A stretch of DNA of 64,000 bases, taken from contig JAJNNQ010000009.1 in the NCBI GenBank assembly GCA_027886175.1, forward strand, positions 6,239,001-6,303,000, read 5' to 3'. This DNA comes from Phylloscopus collybita. Taxonomy: Eukaryota > Chordata > Aves > Passeriformes > Phylloscopidae. Positions 17,230-30,529 of this stretch are shown one piece after another; position 1 is the stretch's first letter; every line of letters begins with the position of its first letter. The translations under genes were made by a program, and so were the position numbers. The notes beneath the pieces were generated by a model. That model saw nothing but the letters and a program-made list of their open reading frames with translations. It made no database searches and was not told the DNA's origin.

Positions 17230-17330
17230 TTGCATAGGAACAGGCTGCCCAGTGAAGTGATGCAGCCACCATTCCTGGAGGTATTTATATACCTTAAGGT
17301 ATTTAAAAGATGTACAGATGTGGCCCTTGG
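17230..17330 (+). mobile_element. CR1 fragment, left part (split by an LTR)
   Basis: The sequence ggaacaggctgcccagtgaa, followed by ccattcctggaggtattt and gatgtggcccttgg, matches the CR1 3' region in the plus orientation. It stops abruptly at the LTR boundary and resumes after 17858. Confidence 0.85.
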
Positions 17331-17858
17331 TGAAGCAGCGGGGACTCCGGGAGACGATCTCTCCCGCCTGCTTCGGCTTGCCCGCGCTGCTGGGTCCTTT
17401 CAGCAGCAGTGTGACTATGGTGAAGGAATGATGAAAGGAGGGCTTTGCGGGGGATTACCAGTGAAGTTTATTGGAATCCCCGAGCAGGGAAACAATTCCA
17501 CCTCAGAGGGTCTCCCCAGGCAAAAGCGGGGACTGCCCAGTGCCTGTTGCTTTAATACCGGGGAACAGGGGAAAGGGACCAATCAGGGAGTCGCTCCAGG
17601 GGTGAGAGACAGGAGAGGGGACCAATCCCCTGGGGAGGGGGGCGGACCCCCTACATCCCAGCCAATCAGTCGACGCTCTCCCCAGAACTTTCCAGAGGCA
17701 GGGAGGAGACTGAGTCAGGATTGACAGAGTCCCGGGGCAGGGGGAACAGAGATTGACATAGAACAGGACAGGGGATACAGCTGTGGGATAAACCAAACTG
17801 GGGTACGTAGAAAAAACCATTACCAATTAAAAGGCAAATAAAATAATGCACCACTACA
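17331..17858 (-). mobile_element. Solo LTR of an endogenous retrovirus, inserted in CR1
   Basis: A 528-bp block interrupts a CR1 copy. Read on the minus strand it begins TGTAGTGGTG and ends GCTGCTTCA, the TG...CA ends of a retroviral LTR. In that direction it has three inverted CCAAT boxes (plus-strand CCAATC near 17579, 17620 and 17661), a TATA-like TATTAAA at 17551-17557 and an AATAAA at 17467-17472, giving a U3-R-U5 order. The flanks CCTTGG (17325-17330) and CCTTAG (17859-17864) match at 5 of 6 positions, as an ageing target-site duplication would. No gag, pol or env sequence is next to it, so it is a solo LTR. The retroviral family is not identified. Confidence 0.82.
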
Positions 17859-17940
17859 CCTTAGGGCCTAGGCAGGACTGCGTTAATGGTTGGACTTGAT
17901 GACCTTTTCAACCTAAATGATTCTGTGATTTGGTGGTTGT
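17859..17940 (+). mobile_element. CR1 fragment, right part (3' end)
   Basis: This continues the CR1 copy split by the LTR: ggttggacttgatgacctt, then ttcaacctaaatgattctgtg, the CR1 3' terminus with its ATTCTRTGATT-type ending. The two pieces read as one element once the LTR and one copy of the 6-bp duplication are ignored. Confidence 0.87.
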
Positions 17941-18985
17941 TCTTCCGAGCTTCATTTTGAGATTGGAGATTCTGTGTGTTCTTCTCATCGGGCTGCAAAC
18001 AACAGTCTTTGAACAGACATGGGCAAAAAAAGCCTTTCCTGGGCTTCCTGGTTCTAATCTCACTATTTTATTTAAGCGCTATTTTATTTAAGCACATGGC
18101 CCCCAACCCCTGACCTCCAAATGGCTGCTGTGGCACAGGCTGAGATCAAAACTCAGGCTGTAGACAGCACCAAAGAAAGCTCTCCAGGACTCAGCTCTGA
18201 CCTCCACACCTCTCTACTTAAATCTCTCCACACCTTTTTACTTAGTCATTTGCAGAGTTACCCACTTGGTCCAAGAGTTAAGCTAAAGGGGTCATTTCTT
18301 GAGCCACCTTCAGCTGGTTACTCAAGAGTTGCCTCTGGTGGGATGCTCAGTGTAAGCAGAGCTTCTGTAATAGTGGACAGACTTTCTGTAATACCTACTC
18401 AAACTGCAGCTGTGTGCTTCCTCCCTTCACTCCTGCAGTTTCAGTAAATCCAGCTTGATTTAATCTCTCATAATTGTGCAGTGTATTTTTATTTAAATTT
18501 GCCTCCAGTCTCCTACCAATTAGTGCCTCCAGGCATAAGTGATGGCGGTACCTCAGATCTTGCTGGACTGCCTTGCTCACAGTTTCATCATCTTCAGCTC
18601 CTAAAATGTTCCAGGTCACTGCCTGAAGCTGAGTGAATGAATGTATTCCTCCCTCAGCTTCCAGACCGTCCCATGAAAAGTCCTTAGTGATCACAAGGAG
18701 TGCCCTGGAATAGCTCTGTGTGCAGGGAAGCCCTGCAATCACCCTTAGAGCCATGCATCTTATCAGCCACACTTCCTCTGTAACTCCCACAAGTGGTGCC
18801 CACAGGAAGTGATGTGCTGACTTTGGCTTGCAGGAGAAAGTTAAGAGTGAACAACTGTTACTGAGCCATTTGAATCCAGTTCAAGTTCCACCTCTGACAT
18901 GCCTAATAAAATTCTTAATATCTCTGTAAGATTAAATGGGCAGTTACACATGGATCTCTCTGGCCTCCCTAGTACCTGCGTAGTA
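17941..18985. other. Intergenic, no gene recognised
   Basis: No gene was recognised. A 17-bp direct duplication around tattttatttaagc lies at about 18064-18095. Confidence 0.65.
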
Positions 18986-19156
18986 ATCACAGAATCCCAG
19001 AAGAGTTTGGGCTGGAAGTGACTTAAAGATCATCTACTTCCAAACCCCTCTGCCATGGCCTGGGATGCCACTCACGAGATTGGGTTGCCCACAGCCCCAT
19101 CCAGTTTGACCATTAACACTTCCAGGGATGGGGCAGCCACAACTTCTCCATCCTGG
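18986..19156 (-). mobile_element. CR1 retroposon 3'-end fragment
   Basis: The plus strand reads atcacagaatcccagaagag, then tgggctggaagtgacttaaa and gatcatctacttccaa, continuing to cacttccagggatggggcag. This is the reverse complement of a CR1 3' end. It is truncated and moderately diverged. Confidence 0.88.
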
Positions 19157-22100
19157 GGAATGCTAATGTTTCAGCCATGAACTGGGTTGACCAAGTCATA
19201 ACTGCTCCCATACTCCAGATAAAGTAGTGGCCCTTGTGCATGTCTTAGCCTCAGAGTTTGATGGAACAATTGTCAAAATGTACTTCCTGGCTCAAGGTAT
19301 CAGATTTACTAAGTTCCTTAGATGGGTATGCATTGCACAGGCTCGGGCCAGCAAAAACCAGCAATGAAAGGGCAAGAGCACACTTCTCATCTCCTTATTT
19401 TGTGCCTACAATGACTTTCACCATCTTCCTAATGCCTGTATCCCACCTGTCCTGATGTTGGAAAAGAAATTGAGGGAGCACTAAGTTTTTCTCCAAGTTC
19501 CCCCACCTTTCCCACCAACAGTGCTGTTGAGGCAAATGGACCAATGCTCTCCTTTCTAACAAACATCTCTGTAAAAGCAGCTGGTAGTTACAACCCCAGT
19601 GAGCACAGACACCAGCTAGAGATGAATCATTTATGTACTCTAAGTTGTCTGGAACTACAGGTTATGTCTACAGCAGAAAAGCTCTTCTTGGAAAAGTTCA
19701 TCTTAGCAAATATATTCGTTAGCATGATTAGATCAACACCACCACAATATTCAATTTTACTTTGCCTTTGGCGGCAGCAAGGACAGCTGGGCAAAGCAGT
19801 GTTTAACATGGTGCTAGCAAAGGCATGTCAGATAATATCCCTTCCAACACAAGGCAGTCTCCCACAACAGACAAGCCATAGCAAAGGAACCAGTTTTGGC
19901 GGCCACTGAGTAAACTAAAATCTTTCTGAGGTTATAGATGTGTGGGCTGGGTCAACACCTACCTCAGTAGGAGCCTCCCACAGCAGGGGCAGTTCCATGC
20001 AATGGCACCAGCATCAACAGGAGTTCTGCACAGTCCCTGGAAAATTCCACAGAACTGGGACTGTCTGTGGGACTCTGGACTGTCTTGGGAATTTCTGGAG
20101 GCTGTTTTCCAGGTAAATTAGCAATGCACACTCCCTACAAAGGGCTTGGCTGTGCCTGTGCCACAGCCATGCTCATAGGCACAGCTCCCCTCCCTGTGCA
20201 CTTCCCCAGACCTGGGGCAACTGTGTGCACCCCAGACCCCATCAAATGCTTTCCCAAAGCTGATGCTGTAAAGGCTTCAGTTGCAGGTGCTGTCTCATGT
20301 TACTCACTTGAAAAGCACACGCTCTCTCTCCAGTGGTTACAGGCACTCTACCTGTGCAAGCAAGTAATAGATGAGATGCAAATGATGTAGTTGAATATGC
20401 TCCACACTCAGGAACAGTTGCTTGGTTAGAAGGAGCTAACAAACCTCGCTGAGCCTGTAACATATTTCCTCAAGATGCTCCTTATTCCCTACACACACCC
20501 AGTGAAAAACACCTGTTAGGTCTAAATTACACACACCCACTCTGTAACCCATCTGGGAGATGTAAAAGCTACAAGAGTGCTTTATTGCAGCAAAGAAATT
20601 ACTCTTCAGCCATGGCTGGAGACAGCAGAGGTTAGTCAGCACAGCAGCATCAGAGTAGCACTGGAGAACCAACCTGTGAGCATCAAATTCATTTGGGCTT
20701 CACTTGGTGAGCTATGGCAAGGCCAACTCAGTCACTACACAGGCCATCAAAGGTCTCTGACAGCTCCTCTCATCATCTGAACTCCACCCACACAAGTTCA
20801 CCTGTCACACATCAGGATAAAGGCACTACTGGCTCTTTACCCATCTGTAATCCAGTCCACGTGCTGGCAGAGGGAATTGTCCTGCACTGACTCTGCCTCA
20901 CCAGAGGATTCCTCAGCCCATGGAGGCTCTTTCCCTTAGCAGCTTAGCCAGTTTTTCTGGTTTGCTTTGCACTGACAGAGTGGTATGGAAGAGCTGATGT
21001 GGCTCCTCTGGCTGATTGACTCTTACTCAGCTGCCTAGGAAAACTGTACAATGGAAGCGAACATGGAAGTCAAAAGATCAGATCCAGAAAGATTTGCCCT
21101 GCCTTGAGAAAAGCCAGAGAGATGGTGTTGCAAAGAACTTGAGCCAACAGCCTGAAAAGTCCATGTGGCAGAAGTTACCTTTTCCTCGCAGTCAGGAGAA
21201 ATTTCTAACCAGCACTTCAACTTTTGCTTTATCTGCCAGCCCAGGGGCTTTCATGGACCCCCTAAGCAGAAGCTCTATGCGCTGCAAAGATATGCCTTGA
21301 TCAGTGCTTTCCCTTGCCTTAGTTTCAAAGGTGGTAATTGAGACACAGGCAAGATTTAATAAAGGACCAAAGACTCTAAAAGGGCCTGCAGCAGAGTGGA
21401 GATGGCAGCTCAGCTGAGCACTACTTCACGACCCCCACCTGAAATCCATTTGTCCTTCACAGCTAAGTGCCTGAGCACAGTGCCTAAACACCTACATATG
21501 TCATTCAGTCTGTGGACCCAAAAAAGAAAGAGTTTTCTCCACTCTTTATGCTTGTAAACATAAGCAAACCCTGCATTCCTTGTTATTAAAAGACAGGAGC
21601 TGATGAGTTACTGCATGGATACAGCCCCTGCAGGCAATCATCTCCCTTTGCTCTCTAAGATTAACTCTTGTTTACACCTGCAAATCTTTTACCCCCTGAC
21701 AGGTATCAAACGTTACCAAGAGGTCTTCAGAGTTCCTAGCCTGCAATGCCAGAAGACAAAGCCAATTTAACTAATGATCTTTGAAATCCTGGGGCTTCAC
21801 AAACCCTCTTATCCCATCTCCCACCTCCTAGCCACACACAGACTATTCCATGATCCTATTCAATGCACTTGACCAGCAGAAGACTAATCTACCTCTCAAA
21901 GAGCCTGCTGGGCTAGCAGTGAACAGCTCAGAGCAGAGGTGGGAGGAAGGAGAAGGGTAAGCTGGGGATTTGTCCTAAATGAGCTCTTGGATTGTCCTCG
22001 GATGGGTTCTTGGTTTCTCCTGTGAGGGGATCTGAGGCTGTGCTGGGAGGGGCTCTCCCCTCCCTTCAGCTGCTCTCCATACACATGGATAGGCCAGGTT

Positions 22101-23711
22101 TACCAGCCTGTGCCACTGTTGCCATGCCAGGGGCAGGGATTTTCCCTCTCTAGCTGGGAACAGAATGGGAGGCAAGAAGCCATACGCCTCAGGAAGAGCT
22201 TGCAGCCTGAATCTGATACACAAAGTGTCCCCAAGAGACATCAGAAAGTGTCCCACAGCATCAGAAACAGCACTCCCGTAAGAGAAAAGTCTTTCCAGTC
22301 ATAGGTTTCAGAATGATTTCTATCTGCATTGCCATGAATTTGCCACTGGCAGGGGTTGAAACTCAGGAGTTAATTTAGTGCAGGTTTATGGGGAATGAGC
22401 TCTTCTGGAGCCATAATTCACATTAATTGACAGGAGCTGTCTACACGGCTATGAAATATGCACGTTGTAGCTGCAAAACAGGAATCCCTGTGAGCATCAG
22501 AAAACAAACAGTGCCTTTTGCTTCCAAGCACCGTGATTGCTGCTCTTTCTCACATCAAATAAAAATTTGTATTTACATCCAGACCTGAAAGGATGACACG
22601 TGAATAGTCAAAGATGCAATTGCAACAAACCAACGGAGCACAGGAACCACGAGAGGAATGCACGTGAGGAACAGCAGACCATTCCCATCACTTTGATCAC
22701 AAAACTCACAGAACAACCAGTGAGCTCAGGGCAATGAAAATCATCAGGCAATTATCATTTGTGTCACCCATTTTCATCACTTCATTTTAAAACAAGGGCC
22801 TGTGGGGGTAAACTGGCTTAGCTCCATTGACGTGAGCACAGTCATCCCCCTAAGATTAATCTGTTTGAAAAATGCATCTGTTCTGTGAATAGATCTGCTT
22901 TTAATGGCTAAAGTGGAGTTACAGACATACATGTATATTTAGGAGAAGAAATTCAGTTTCTTAATGAGGGAATTAGTGAGGGGATGTACCCAAGGATCTT
23001 TACTGGGAATGCTTAGCCATGGATAAATTTGTTAGAAATAGAGGTTTGTGATGTGAGATTTCAAATGTTGTGCACAGAGGACTTCAAGGCAGTGAGGGAA
23101 ACGCTCTGAAAATCTTCAGTTTCTCAAAATGTGTCGCCACATCAAAGCACAGCCATCCTGTGAAGACATTTGGGTTTGACAATGTATTTGGGGGAGATTT
23201 TCTGGAATCTGGAGGAATCTGTATCTTAGAGAAATGTAATGGTATGGTACCCTCATCCAGTAATGTTTAAAAATTCCATTTTAGGACACCACTCTTAAAC
23301 AGTTCTATCCTGCTTCTATGCAAAATGAAAACTTTCTTTGAAGCTATGAATGCTGAAACAGAGTTATCTGCTTACATCAGTAGCTGTAGGGGACAAGGTT
23401 AGAAAACCAACGAACTCAGGCAAACCAGTCAATTCTCGCTGCAGTTGTAATTAGAGAGGATTTTTTCCCTCATTACTTTCCCTGTTAATACTATTGAACA
23501 CTGATATCTTCAAGGAAGTATATTGGGAAGCAAAGTCCTCTTTCTAGATTATACACAGTGAATGCTTTTTGTTCCACCACCAAACACATGGATACAAAGC
23601 ATGGCCTTAAGGAAGGAATGTTCACCAGGTTTCTTGTCTTTTGGCAGTAAGTGACAACTAACCCCACCTGGCCCCACCACCCATCTATCCATCACCTTCC
23701 CTGAGACCTGT
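19157..23711. other. Intergenic, possible conserved element near 22.4 kb
   Basis: No gene or repeat family was recognised. The segment 22370-22620 is complex and AT-rich with TTAATTGACAG and other homeodomain-like motifs, and could be a regulatory element. Confidence 0.55.
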
Positions 23712-23860
23712 GAAACCCCCATTCCTGGGAGTGTTCAAGGTTAAATTGGATGGGGCTCTCAGCAATCTGGTCTAGTGGAAGTGTCCCTTCTATGCAGGTG
23801 GGTTAGAACAAGACAATCTTTAAGGTCCCTTCCAACCAAAGCCATTCTAAGATTCCATGG
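23712..23860 (+). mobile_element. CR1 retroposon 3'-end fragment
   Basis: The sequence cccattcctgggagtgttca, then attggatggggctctcagca, ctggtctagtggaagtgtcc and aaggtcccttccaacc, is the CR1 3' region in the plus orientation. It ends in a degenerate attctaagattccatgg terminus. Confidence 0.9.
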
Positions 23861-26800
23861 CTTTATGGCTTCCCATTGGCTGTGTTCCCCTCCCAGCACA
23901 GGCTTCCATTTTCAGCAGAACTCCCCCAAACAAGGTGCTGTAGAGCTCCAGGCTGGCAAAAGGCCTGGGGAGATGTGGGTTGGGGCATGGCATGGAGGGA
24001 GGGGAGGGCAAGGTAGGAGGTGGCGTTGCTAAATGTGAGACACTGCACAAGGTTCTACCAGACTTTTCCCTGAAATAAATTTTGACATAGCCCTGCCTAA
24101 ATTTTTGGACCCAGGATCTAGGATTATATTTTACATTTCTTATGCATCATGAGGAGCAGTGGCAGGCCCTGTTACTAATTTTCTAAACTAATAGCAGGAC
24201 TCTGCCAATCTCCTCCACACTGGGCTGTTCCTTACTCCCAAGAAGGGACCTGCTACATAAAACATGATCACCTGAGGGCTGAGGTGCTGTCAGTGAGCTC
24301 ACTTCAGGGGGATTCAGCCCAGACAGGACATCATTACTGAGCCTTAACTCATCCCTTTTGTTAGCAGAGCCATTCTGCTGGTTGAGTCCTGTGTGAGCAA
24401 TGAAGAAAACAGTGATCCATGATTCCTTACCCGAAAGGCCTGAAACTCTTGAGCCCAGCCCTGCAGTCATCCCTCCCACAGCTCTTCCTTTACTTACACA
24501 AGCAGTTCCACGTGTGGATGTGGTTGGAGGATTTTTGGGATGAGACCTCAGGTAATCCTGACCTGACCTGACTCACAAAGCAGGAGGGAAGGAGTTCAAT
24601 CCAATTGGCTTGGGAGGCAGTGCACCTTGCCAGAGATACCTGATGCCAGTTTCTTTGAAAATAAAGAAATAATAATCTTTCTGATTAAGTTTAGATAATC
24701 TTAGGTGAGCAAGGAGAAATGAGTCAAAGCTGAAGACACCATCCGCAAGGAGTAGAAGAGAGAGATCGATTTTAGGACAAATTGTTTTCTTTTGGAAGCT
24801 CAGCTGAAAGAGGTGTTAAATTGCAGGAGGTCGATGTTTGCAGCTAACAGCCTTGCTTGTGAAGCTTTCCCACCCCAGCCCGATGCTAAGTGAAAGCAAA
24901 CAAGTCTTTTCACTCTTTTTGAACCTGATCCTGCACTATTCAAATCAGCCAGGCTTTGTTGTGAGCCTCATTCCCAGGTGGAGAGGGAACACAGCCCACA
25001 GAGAACTGCCTAGTCTGATGGCAGCAAAAAGAGCATTTCTGAAATGTGTCAACTAAAATATTTGAACAAGCAGGTTTTCAAATCCCAGTGTGGACAGAAG
25101 GAGCTGCTTTTTAGCAGGTGTTAGCAGGAAGAGATAAAGCTGCTTAGTTGAAAATATGTCATCTTTCATTTGGAAATATGTCAGTGCAAGTGTGTTAGCA
25201 CCTTTGTGCCAAGTCTGGACAAGCCCTGGAGGAGGAGAATGGCTGAACTAACAAGAGGGAGGTGGAGCATCTCTGGAGGCAGCTGAATGCTGCAGTACTT
25301 TGAGTAGGAGAGAGAAAACAGCTAATAGGAGCATTTTTAAACCAAATGGATTTAGGAGTTCAGAACTGCCAACATTTTTACACCTTCCCCAAGCAAAGTC
25401 TGAGGATCCTGTTTGAGGCAAGCCACATGGAGATCTTTCTGCATTAGGATTCCTGAGGCTGATTCTACTGTGGGTCCCACTGGGTTCTGCAGCAGTGGGG
25501 CCACTACAGGAGCCAGACCCAGAGACAGAGAGGAAAGGGATCACTCCTCAAGAGCTCAAACTGTTCTCTGCCAGATCCTGCTGCCATAGCTCCTTTGGCA
25601 TCCAGGTTGGCACTTTGGATCCTACACAATCACAGCAAAATCCAGCCCAGGCATCTTCATTATCCCCATCAACATCCATAGCAGAACTTCAAGCATGGGG
25701 TTAGCTTGGCTGGATTTTCTCTGTGCACAGCCCCACTCACTTGGAATCTACCCAAGCAGCTGCTGATATAGCCCCGAAGAGACACAATAAAAAGGCAGGG
25801 GAAATGTACAAATTCTACTTAATATGGAACAAGGGATCAGTTAATCTGATCCCTGAGGAACTCAATTATATTTATTTCCACGACAGTGTTCCAAGAAAAC
25901 AGCTCTCCTACCTTGGATCCACACTCCCTCTGTGCAGACTTGCCCAAATATCCGAGCCAGCTCTCAACCTGCTGCTTGCAACCAGATTTTGTGTATTTTG
26001 AGCTATCTCTCTCTGGCACAAAAGATGGGTATGAACCCAAGGCACAGAGACATCTAACAGCAGCAAAGACAGTGTGAGATGGGATGTTCTGATTTCTGTT
26101 CTGTTTCCTATGGTTCCACTCCCATCACAACAAATCCAGTGCAACACATCCAGTGCAACAGGGGATTATTAAACACATTCTTGAGGTCTGATTTGAGTTA
26201 CAAGTAATAAATGGCTAAAGTCAATGCCCCAGTATCCAGGACAGGTTTCTAGAGCTTTATCCCAACCCACAAACACCAGAAGAAATATTTAACTCAAGTA
26301 CAGACTGAGCAGAACTATGAGAATGTTAGTCCTGATGGTCCTCTGATTATTAGCACAGCACTATTTACTGTCATGGCAGCTTTCAGTTCAGCTTGTCCCT
26401 CCAGGTCTGCACATTATCTCACAGTTTCCCAAGCAAAAGCACTGCAGCTTTGCTGCACAGCACTGCCAGGTTTTTTAACCCTCCTCTCCATCCCCAATGC
26501 CACGAGGATCCGGATCCTGCTGTGGCGACCCCACACTGGGGCAGCTGTAATTGTGTTGCCACAATATTGGATTAACAACAGGGTGACTCTGAAGGTACAG
26601 CTTGTTTTTAATTTCCTATTTGATGAAAAAATATTTGCTGAAATCAATTACATTTTCATCATATTTAAGAGGGTGATCAAAGTTCTGTTACTTTGCATGC
26701 CCAGAGCTACCTCCTTGGATAAAACAGGAAAAAACAATTTCCTGCACAAATCCACTTGAGATACACAAATTCCTTGAGCAGGGAATTGTAACAGCAGGAA

Positions 26801-29054
26801 AAGTAAGGGCCAATTGAATGTGGTGTGCTAACATGATGCACAGCAGCCACTGGCATCTTCACCAAAACACCAAGGGAAGCTCTCAACACCATGGCAGCGA
26901 CGGCACCACACCAAGAAATAAAAAACTGGGATTTGGCTGCTTCCTGAGGCTGAGGGAACTCAAAGACATTGCTTCCATGAGCCTGCCTCAACCACTATCC
27001 TGAGGAAAAGCCTAAAGTAGAAACATGCAGCACAGGAGTCAAGACCTCTTTGCAGCCAAGAAGTTCCAAGTGACCATCACAAACAAGACCAGGAAAGGAA
27101 GAGCTGCTTGCAGCCTCATCACTGCAGCACTCAGCCCTGAAGAAAAGGAAAATCAAAATAGTTTTAAAAATCAGCCCTTTAGGAAATACAAGATACCCTC
27201 AATTCTTTACTATGGTGGTTTTAATGGAATGACTCAGACAGACACCAAAATCCCCTGAAATATTTTGTAAAGGTAATGCATTAAACAGTTTTCAACGAGC
27301 AGGCAGTGAGTGTACTGGGTGCTTAACCCTTTTCAATAGGTCTGATTTCCACTGCTTTTAGGAGTAAAAAGTAGTTTTCAGGAGCAAATGAAAAGTAGTT
27401 TTCAGGAGCCACTTCCAAAGAAAACCCTTCTTTCTTCCTGGGACTGTGGAGGGCCAATTCAAACAGCTGCCATGGCAGCAGTGTCACTGTAGAGGCACAG
27501 CAGGGTGGCCATGGGGACCAGCAGAGCAGGGCCAGGCTGGACATGCTGGCTTTCCTCTGCCCACAGCCCACAGCTGGCAATGGGATCCCCTGAGAGCTCT
27601 GGGCAGCCCATTGGTGACACTGTGAATGAGAGCAGAAAAAAGTCTGTGGTTACCACTGAGCCAAAATTGCTTTTTCTCCGCATAAGAAAAGTTCTCAGGA
27701 GTTTTGGAAGAATGGGATAGGAGGATCATGCCATCAACTTGAGCCCAGATGAAAGAACACAACAGTGCAAGCTCAGCCATGAATCCAGGCCAACATGCAG
27801 GACCCTATAGAAGAGGGAGATCTGAGTCTGAGCACTGATACCAACCTATCAATACATTCATGATGTCAAAAGACCCACACCACCTCCCTCCCAAGCATGA
27901 CAAGGCATTCTGACCTCCTGCATTAGTTCACCATGTCCAGGCAGCCTCAAACACACTGAATATGTTCTCAGTAGAAGAGAGCCCCTGCTTTCACATTTTT
28001 AGCTTAAATGCACGTACAAAGGGTGACCTTCACACAACAATCCATGGTGGGAGGTTCAGTTACTCAGCCCAAACAGCAATCCCACACAGAAGGTCACATT
28101 GGTCTTCCAGAAGTCCAGTGACTCAAGCAGATAACAGAAGCTCCTGCCCCTGGGACAAGCAGCTCTTCTGAGCCAGGTAGGGACAGATTTAAATCTGTGG
28201 AGAGGGAAAGACAAAGCCAGTGTGTCATCTCTGTGGCTCGGTGTCAAGGCAAAGCAGCTTGTCCACCACTTTGGGCCATGAGAAGGGGCAAACCCTGTTA
28301 CCACACCAAGCTACCCCAGGTGCAGGATGAGCCTCGTAGGGCATAACTGAGCAAGTTGTACCTCCCAGAGTAAAACTGAACAAGCCCTTCAAATACTGTG
28401 GCCTTTGTGTGGCTCAGTCCTTTCTGGTGCCTACATGGTGGAAAGAGAGCAGGCAGATTGAGGGTCTCATTGCTGACAAGGCAAAGGAAACTCACAGGGG
28501 CTGAATGAGGAAAATGATGCAGCATGAGTTGTTTAAAGAAAGGATCATCTTTATCCTTTGCTGTGCAGGGGGGGCTGCAGCTCCTATGGGAGACCATAAT
28601 TCCATAATTCCACTACAGTACAGGGGACCACTGTTCCTGACTGGCAAATGTAAACACTCATGCAATAAAATGGGAGTAATCACAACCAGTATGGCCATTT
28701 TAAGGAAATGGAATGAAATATAACTCATTTAATCTGAACACCAACTGCTGTTTCCACAGTTTCCTTAAAAATAGAAAAATTTGTCAAAGGAAATTAAAGA
28801 AGTCACATTTCAGAGGGTTTTATGGACACTGGATGAAAGAAGACAAAATATATTAAATAACTTGACATATTAATAGAAGGGAATGGAGGGGTTATTTATT
28901 TTTTTCATCCCCACTTTCTGTGCATGCTCAGCCTTTTACCCGGAGGGATTATCTCTCTTTCCATGTTAACATTAAAACTGCATACTTCTCTGAAAGATAC
29001 AGTTCAGTGAAACACAAAGTGTTGAACTTAATACAAAAGTAAACGGATGAAGTT
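23861..29054. other. Intergenic, no gene recognised
   Basis: No gene was recognised. Short tandem duplications are present: a 24-bp period around aaaagtagttttcaggagc at 27367-27409 and a 15-bp period around atccagtgcaaca at about 26135-26160. Confidence 0.6.
27367..27409. repeat. Two-copy tandem repeat, 24-bp period
   Basis: The 19-base string AAAAGTAGTTTTCAGGAGC occurs at 27367-27385 and again at 27391-27409 with no mismatch, which suggests a recent local duplication. Confidence 0.9.
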
Positions 29055-29140
29055 CTGTGACCTCTGTATTTTATAGGGGGTGAGACTGAATGATCTAATG
29101 GGCCCTCCTGGTCCTATAGGCTGTAACTCCAACAATGAAT
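29055..29140 (+). mobile_element. Possible ancient CR1-like 3' end
   Basis: The segment ggtgagactgaatgatctaa followed by tgggccctcctggtcctat resembles the 'gactagatgatctaatggtcccttctggcctta' type terminus of old sauropsid CR1 elements. It is short and diverged, and may be coincidence. Confidence 0.4.
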
Positions 29141-30430
29141 GATTTTTAGAGGGGACTTTTATTTTTGGATCCTCTGCAACTCATTTTGCATCTTTCGAAG
29201 GAGATATGAGATTTAGGGAGACCAAGCTGAATTACAGATCCATATAACAACAAATAAACAAAAATGCAGTGCTTTTGCTGACAAATTGAGGGTATCATGG
29301 ATCAGCAGTTTTATTATAGTCTCAGAGAGAAAAGATCAAAAGACAGATCAATGCATCGGCTTTTAGTTGGTTTTAGATGGCATGCTAAGGGATTAGGAAC
29401 TCAAAGGATTTCCGTTCAATCTCAGAGAGTTTCCAGAACATGTAACAGTTTTAGGTCAAATTATAATAATTAACTTGAGATAGTGTGTTGACTGGAGAGG
29501 AAATTTGCCAAAAACAATTTTGCACATCACTAAATACTGATGTTTGAATTCAGAAGGGAAACTTGCTTTAGCTCTCCCACAAGTTTATACAGGTTCAGCC
29601 ATTAAAAGCGAGGTTAGTCTTTGCAGAAAACAAGAGCTGAAAGCTGTAACGCTTCCCAAGTCAGATGGGGAGTAGTCCCGAGAGGATGATGTATAATGTA
29701 GCAGAAAGAATGCTTAAAAATACATGGGATCATGCTGCTGTATGGATATTCATGGCCTCTTAAAAGTCTGATAATTAATTAGCAGCAGGATAGTTAATCA
29801 GCGCTTCTGTGTTCTTTACAAGATCTTCAGGAAACTGGGAAATGTAAATGCCAGGGCTTATTTTTAGTTGGCAGCTCATCTTTGATAATGAATAGCTGGA
29901 CATCTGGCAGGAAAAGAAAATACTATCTCAGCCCAAAGCTGAAGGTCTACATTCTTATTAAAGATCTGATGTACCTCAGCCAGGTGGAATGGCCTGGCTG
30001 CAGGAGTCACTGGGTGATACTGCACAACCTGCACTAGATAGAGGAATAGGCTGTACCAAGAGGAGAAACAATTTTAAGGTCACATGTAGCTGCTTTTAAA
30101 ATAGAAAGTATCCTTCTTCCTCTTGCTACATACCCTAATGAGCAAGCACAGGGGAGCTCAGATATCTGCATTGGCCAGACCTAACTCAATTCAATTTTAT
30201 TTCAACCCACAATCCTCAAACTTCCAGCTGTCAATACTTCCTATCAACCCTGCAGGCTGCTTCACCCCTTTAGAGGAGACGAGGCAGCTGGAGAAAGTCA
30301 TTTCATTAAAATAAAAAAAAAAAAAAAACCACAATAAAACCCACAAGAATCCAAAAAACAGGCACTCAGGCTCCAGCTTGAGGAGTTAGACAGTCCAACA
30401 ATCGCTGGGTCAATTCACATTAAGCCGAAC
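29141..30430. other. Intergenic, AT-rich, possible conserved element
   Basis: No gene was recognised. The part 29540-29900 has a complex, repeat-free AT-rich composition with TAATTAATTA at 29772-29781, as seen in developmental enhancers. Confidence 0.5.
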
Positions 30431-30529
30431 AAAGAGCAGACGGCAAGAAGAAGATGAGTTAAATGGCTCGGTGGCTGCTGCCTGTCCCTAATTCTCTGTT
30501 GACTTTCACCAGCGCCTTGTCAGAAGGGG

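Noticed and set aside
17194..17724. Plus-strand open frame of 176 codons over the LTR
   Set aside because: It spans the CR1/LTR boundary, reads the LTR antisense and has no retroviral protein similarity.
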